Source: G963556115 sp963677015 (lineage in GTDB: Bacteria; Planctomycetota; SZUA-567). Taken from it: a DNA stretch of 64,000 nucleotides. The translations under genes and the position numbers were made by a program. The notes under the pieces were generated by a model. The model made no database searches and had not been told where the DNA came from. It saw nothing but the letters and a program-made list of their open reading frames with translations. Of this stretch, positions 62,323-64,000 are shown piece by piece; the stretch's first letter is position 1; each line of letters opens with the position of its first letter. The stretch covers positions 806,001-870,000 of the forward strand of contig OY781533.1 in assembly GCA_963677015.1 (NCBI GenBank). The letters are read 5' to 3'.

Positions 62323-62796
62323 TTATTCTGCATCGTTATAATCGTTTGCATATCCAACTCCTAGGTGCAATAATTTTGTTCCATTTTCTGCAATGTTTTC
62401 TCCAACATATGGTGTTATCGCTTTGGCGAAGGCACCGGCTATTTCTGAGTTGACGTAATCTGAGATACCGAGGCTGATCAGTGCTTCGGTCATTTTCTGG
62501 GCTAATTGCTCTGGTGGCAGATTTTCGGCTTTGAGTTCTCGGTAGGTCTCCTGTATTTGCTGTATTTTCTGGGCTGTACCGTAGATGCCTTCAAGCTGGG
62601 CAAGTGCCGGAGCGATGGCGGTACCGCCGGTGGCGAAGGCGGCGCCGATAAGGACGATGTCGGCGGCGTTCTTTTTGATAAATCTGGCGATGAATTTTGA
62701 GGCATTGCCGTCGATCATATCGATGACATCATCGGCACCTTTGTTGATCTCATTTATAGTTGCTTGCACATTATCGGCTCCGAGCATGCGGAGCAT
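62323..62796 (-). CDS. Array minus-strand protein, longest copy
   Basis: 157 residues from ATG at 62796. The frame is open 21 codons further (to the TAA at 62860-62862) and reads like protein (ISPALNHLKPKLYIAGLQ), but no start or Shine-Dalgarno is seen there, so this too may be a 5'-truncated copy. Mostly helical: a hydrophobic hairpin (ADIVLIGAAFATGGTAIAPALA, about 45-65), then ENLPPEQLAQKMTEALISLGISDYVNS and PYVGENIAENG, and the tip TKLLHLGVGYANDYNDAE. No signal peptide. Family unknown; the shape suits the C-terminal part of a larger, possibly toxin-like, protein. Confidence 0.65.
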   Translation of the reverse strand: MLRMLGADNVQATINEINKGADDVIDMIDGNASKFIARFIKKNAADIVLIGAAFATGGTAIAPALAQLEGIYGTAQKIQQIQETYRELKAENLPPEQLAQKMTEALISLGISDYVNSEIAGAFAKAITPYVGENIAENGTKLLHLGVGYANDYNDAE

Positions 62797-62838
62797 CTGT
62801 AGTCCGGCGATATAGAGTTTGGGTTTTAGGTGATTAAG

Positions 62839-62868
62839 CGCCGGGCTGATAGTCCGGCGTTATTTGTT
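62839..62868 (+). terminator. Orphan hairpin terminator
   Basis: CGCCGG (62839-62844) pairs with CCGGCG (62854-62859), then TTATTTGTTTG. No plus-strand gene ends just before it; it may be a remnant from array rearrangement. Confidence 0.45.
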
Positions 62869-62908
62869 TGTTTGGTGGTGATTTTTTTGATTTATGTGTG
62901 GTGTGTTA

Positions 62909-62936
62909 TTGCTACATAATTGGGATGGGGTATAAT
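62909..62936 (+). promoter_or_regulatory. Promoter upstream of array copy 4
   Basis: TTGCTA (62909-62914), 16-nt spacer, TATAAT (62931-62936). It lies just before the shared leader, which starts near 62942, and is a better match than the leader promoter itself. Confidence 0.5.
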
Positions 62937-63010
62937 TGGTGTGGTTGCGGCTTTGGGGCGTGATTTTGTTTTTGTTATATGGATTGGGATGTTGTGGAAT
63001 GGGAGTTGGT

Positions 63011-64000
63011 ATGAAGGTTAAGTGGATTATTTTGGTGGTTGCTGTATGTGTGGTTCTATGCGGCTTGGTTAACGTTGATAGCATTTGGGCTAGTGAGAGC
63101 TTTGATGAGTTTGTGCAGGATAGTGAGCGTAAGGCTGCTGCTGGGGATAAGACGTCTGAGCTGATGGTGAAGGGGTTGGCGTCGATGGAGAAGAATGGTG
63201 ATATCAGCGGTGTTGATCCGAAGCTGATACTTGAGGTGTATTTGCCGAAGGCTGAGGCTGGAGATGCTGTGGCTGAATACTTTGTGGGTATGGTTTATTA
63301 TCAGCGTAATGAGATGAAGGAGGCGGCGCACTGGCTGGAGTTGGCGGCGGAGCATGGGAATAAAGAAGCGAACTTTTATATTGGAGGTTTGTACTTTGCG
63401 GCGATGGGTGTGGAGCGTGATTATAAGAAGGCAGAAAATTATTTGCTGAAGGCGGATCAGGGTAATGCGATGGCCGAAGCGATACTGATGAAGCTATATG
63501 ATGCTGGTGGATATGGGGTACAGCAGGATAAAGGTAAGGCGCTACACTGGGGAGAGAAGTCAGCAGATAATGGTAATGCGCAGGCGCAGTTGTATATGAG
63601 TGTTGCATATCGTGATGGTATCGGAGTAGAGGTCGATTATGGCAAGGCGCAGAAGTATCTGGAACTGGCGGCGGTGCAATTGGATAACCCTGTCTGGTGG
63701 GGTGAGTTAGGGTCATATTATTTGAATATTGAAGGAAGTAATCCTGGGGTAATAGTTGATAAAGAAAAAGGCTATAAGTTAGTTAAGAAATCCGCAGAGG
63801 CAGGATGGGATGTTGGTCAGTGTATACTTGCGGGTATGTATTTCCGCGGTGATTATGTTAAAAAAGATTTTAAAGAAGCATATAAGTGGGCTAAATTATC
63901 TGCAGATCAAGACTGTCCATATGTCTTTATTATTTTGGGTGTTATGTATGAAAATGGTTATTATGTTGAGAAAAATATAAAAAAAGCAATTGAGTATTAT
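63011..64000 (+). CDS. Secreted Sel1-repeat protein, array copy 4 (cut by right edge)
   Basis: 330 codons from ATG at 63011 (GGGAG upstream) to the edge with no stop. The upstream ATG at 62979 is 32 nt away and out of frame, which fixes the start for the whole family. Signal peptide MKVKWIILVVAVCVVLCGLV, then ESFDEFVQDSERKAAAGDK. It is nearly identical to copy 2 up to about residue 145, then diverges (NAMAEAILMKLYDAGGYGVQQDK). The later repeats resemble copies 1 and 3 (WWGELGSYYLNIEGSNPGVIVDKEKG). Exported. Confidence 0.9.
   Translation, partial: MKVKWIILVVAVCVVLCGLVNVDSIWASESFDEFVQDSERKAAAGDKTSELMVKGLASMEKNGDISGVDPKLILEVYLPKAEAGDAVAEYFVGMVYYQRNEMKEAAHWLELAAEHGNKEANFYIGGLYFAAMGVERDYKKAENYLLKADQGNAMAEAILMKLYDAGGYGVQQDKGKALHWGEKSADNGNAQAQLYMSVAYRDGIGVEVDYGKAQKYLELAAVQLDNPVWWGELGSYYLNIEGSNPGVIVDKEKGYKLVKKSAEAGWDVGQCILAGMYFRGDYVKKDFKEAYKWAKLSADQDCPYVFIILGVMYENGYYVEKNIKKAIEYY

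Noticed and set aside
63204..63716. Minus-strand ORF of 170 codons inside array copy 4
   Set aside because: Pro/Ser/His-rich antisense of Sel1 codons; similar shadows occur opposite copies 1-3.
1..64000. CRISPR arrays, insertion sequences, integrases, phage genes, rRNA and large riboswitches
   Set aside because: None was recognised on either strand; the only long repeats are the Sel1 array units and coding low-complexity.

Overview
This window reads as bacterial chromosome of moderate GC with AT-rich intergenic stretches, Shine-Dalgarno starts (AAGGAG, GGAG), frequent TTG starts and clear intrinsic terminators. A LacI-sensor/AraC regulator of the XylR type, a fused TAXI-TRAP transporter, a lysine-rich RNase E/G and many Sel1-repeat proteins suggest the PVC superphylum, perhaps Lentisphaerota. 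That placement is an inference with modest confidence; no rRNA is present to test it.

Layout. From 1 to 19.6 kb the window is mostly housekeeping: a TPR protein cut by the left edge, RNase E/G with a radical-SAM-linked protein, tyrS, an HDOD protein, a PP-loop sulfurtransferase-like enzyme, a MarR-MATE efflux operon with two matching operators, a phospholipase D-type lipoprotein, DUF1015, an EF-hand protein, an M24 peptidase, accB-accC, rpmB and queE. From 19.8 to 31.8 kb are two diguanylate cyclases (a four-PAS protein and a solute-binding-domain protein), a XylR-like regulator, a sodium:solute symporter, a TAXI-TRAP transporter and DUF445. From 31.8 to 42.7 kb are tRNA-Ser(GCT), a flavin reductase, a sigma-54 activator whose sensor looks like a dead DHH phosphoesterase, a CGGC protein, an anti-sigma-kinase/GNAT fusion, a GntR-dehydrogenase operon, a 7TM protein, a two-component system and a Sel1 protein. 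From 42.9 to 57.4 kb are SulP, FapA-like DUF342, a large hybrid kinase, MFS, DUF89, an unknown protein and a flotillin/NfeD-like pair.

The most unusual part is 50.4-51.8 kb and 57.8 kb to the right edge. Secreted or membrane-anchored Sel1-repeat genes on the plus strand each meet, tail to tail, a short minus-strand fragment of one protein family. This convergent pair occurs four times, and a fifth Sel1 gene runs off the right edge. The Sel1 genes share near-identical 5' halves and a common 5' leader, but differ in AT-rich 3' halves; the minus-strand partners also vary at their AT-rich 3' ends. The two genes therefore meet in a variable block flanked by conserved, recombinogenic arms. The similarity of the fragment tips follows the similarity of the neighbouring Sel1 C-termini. 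This resembles an effector-immunity array that swaps specificity as a tail-to-tail cassette. The arrangement is visible in the sequence; the toxin/immunity roles are inferred.
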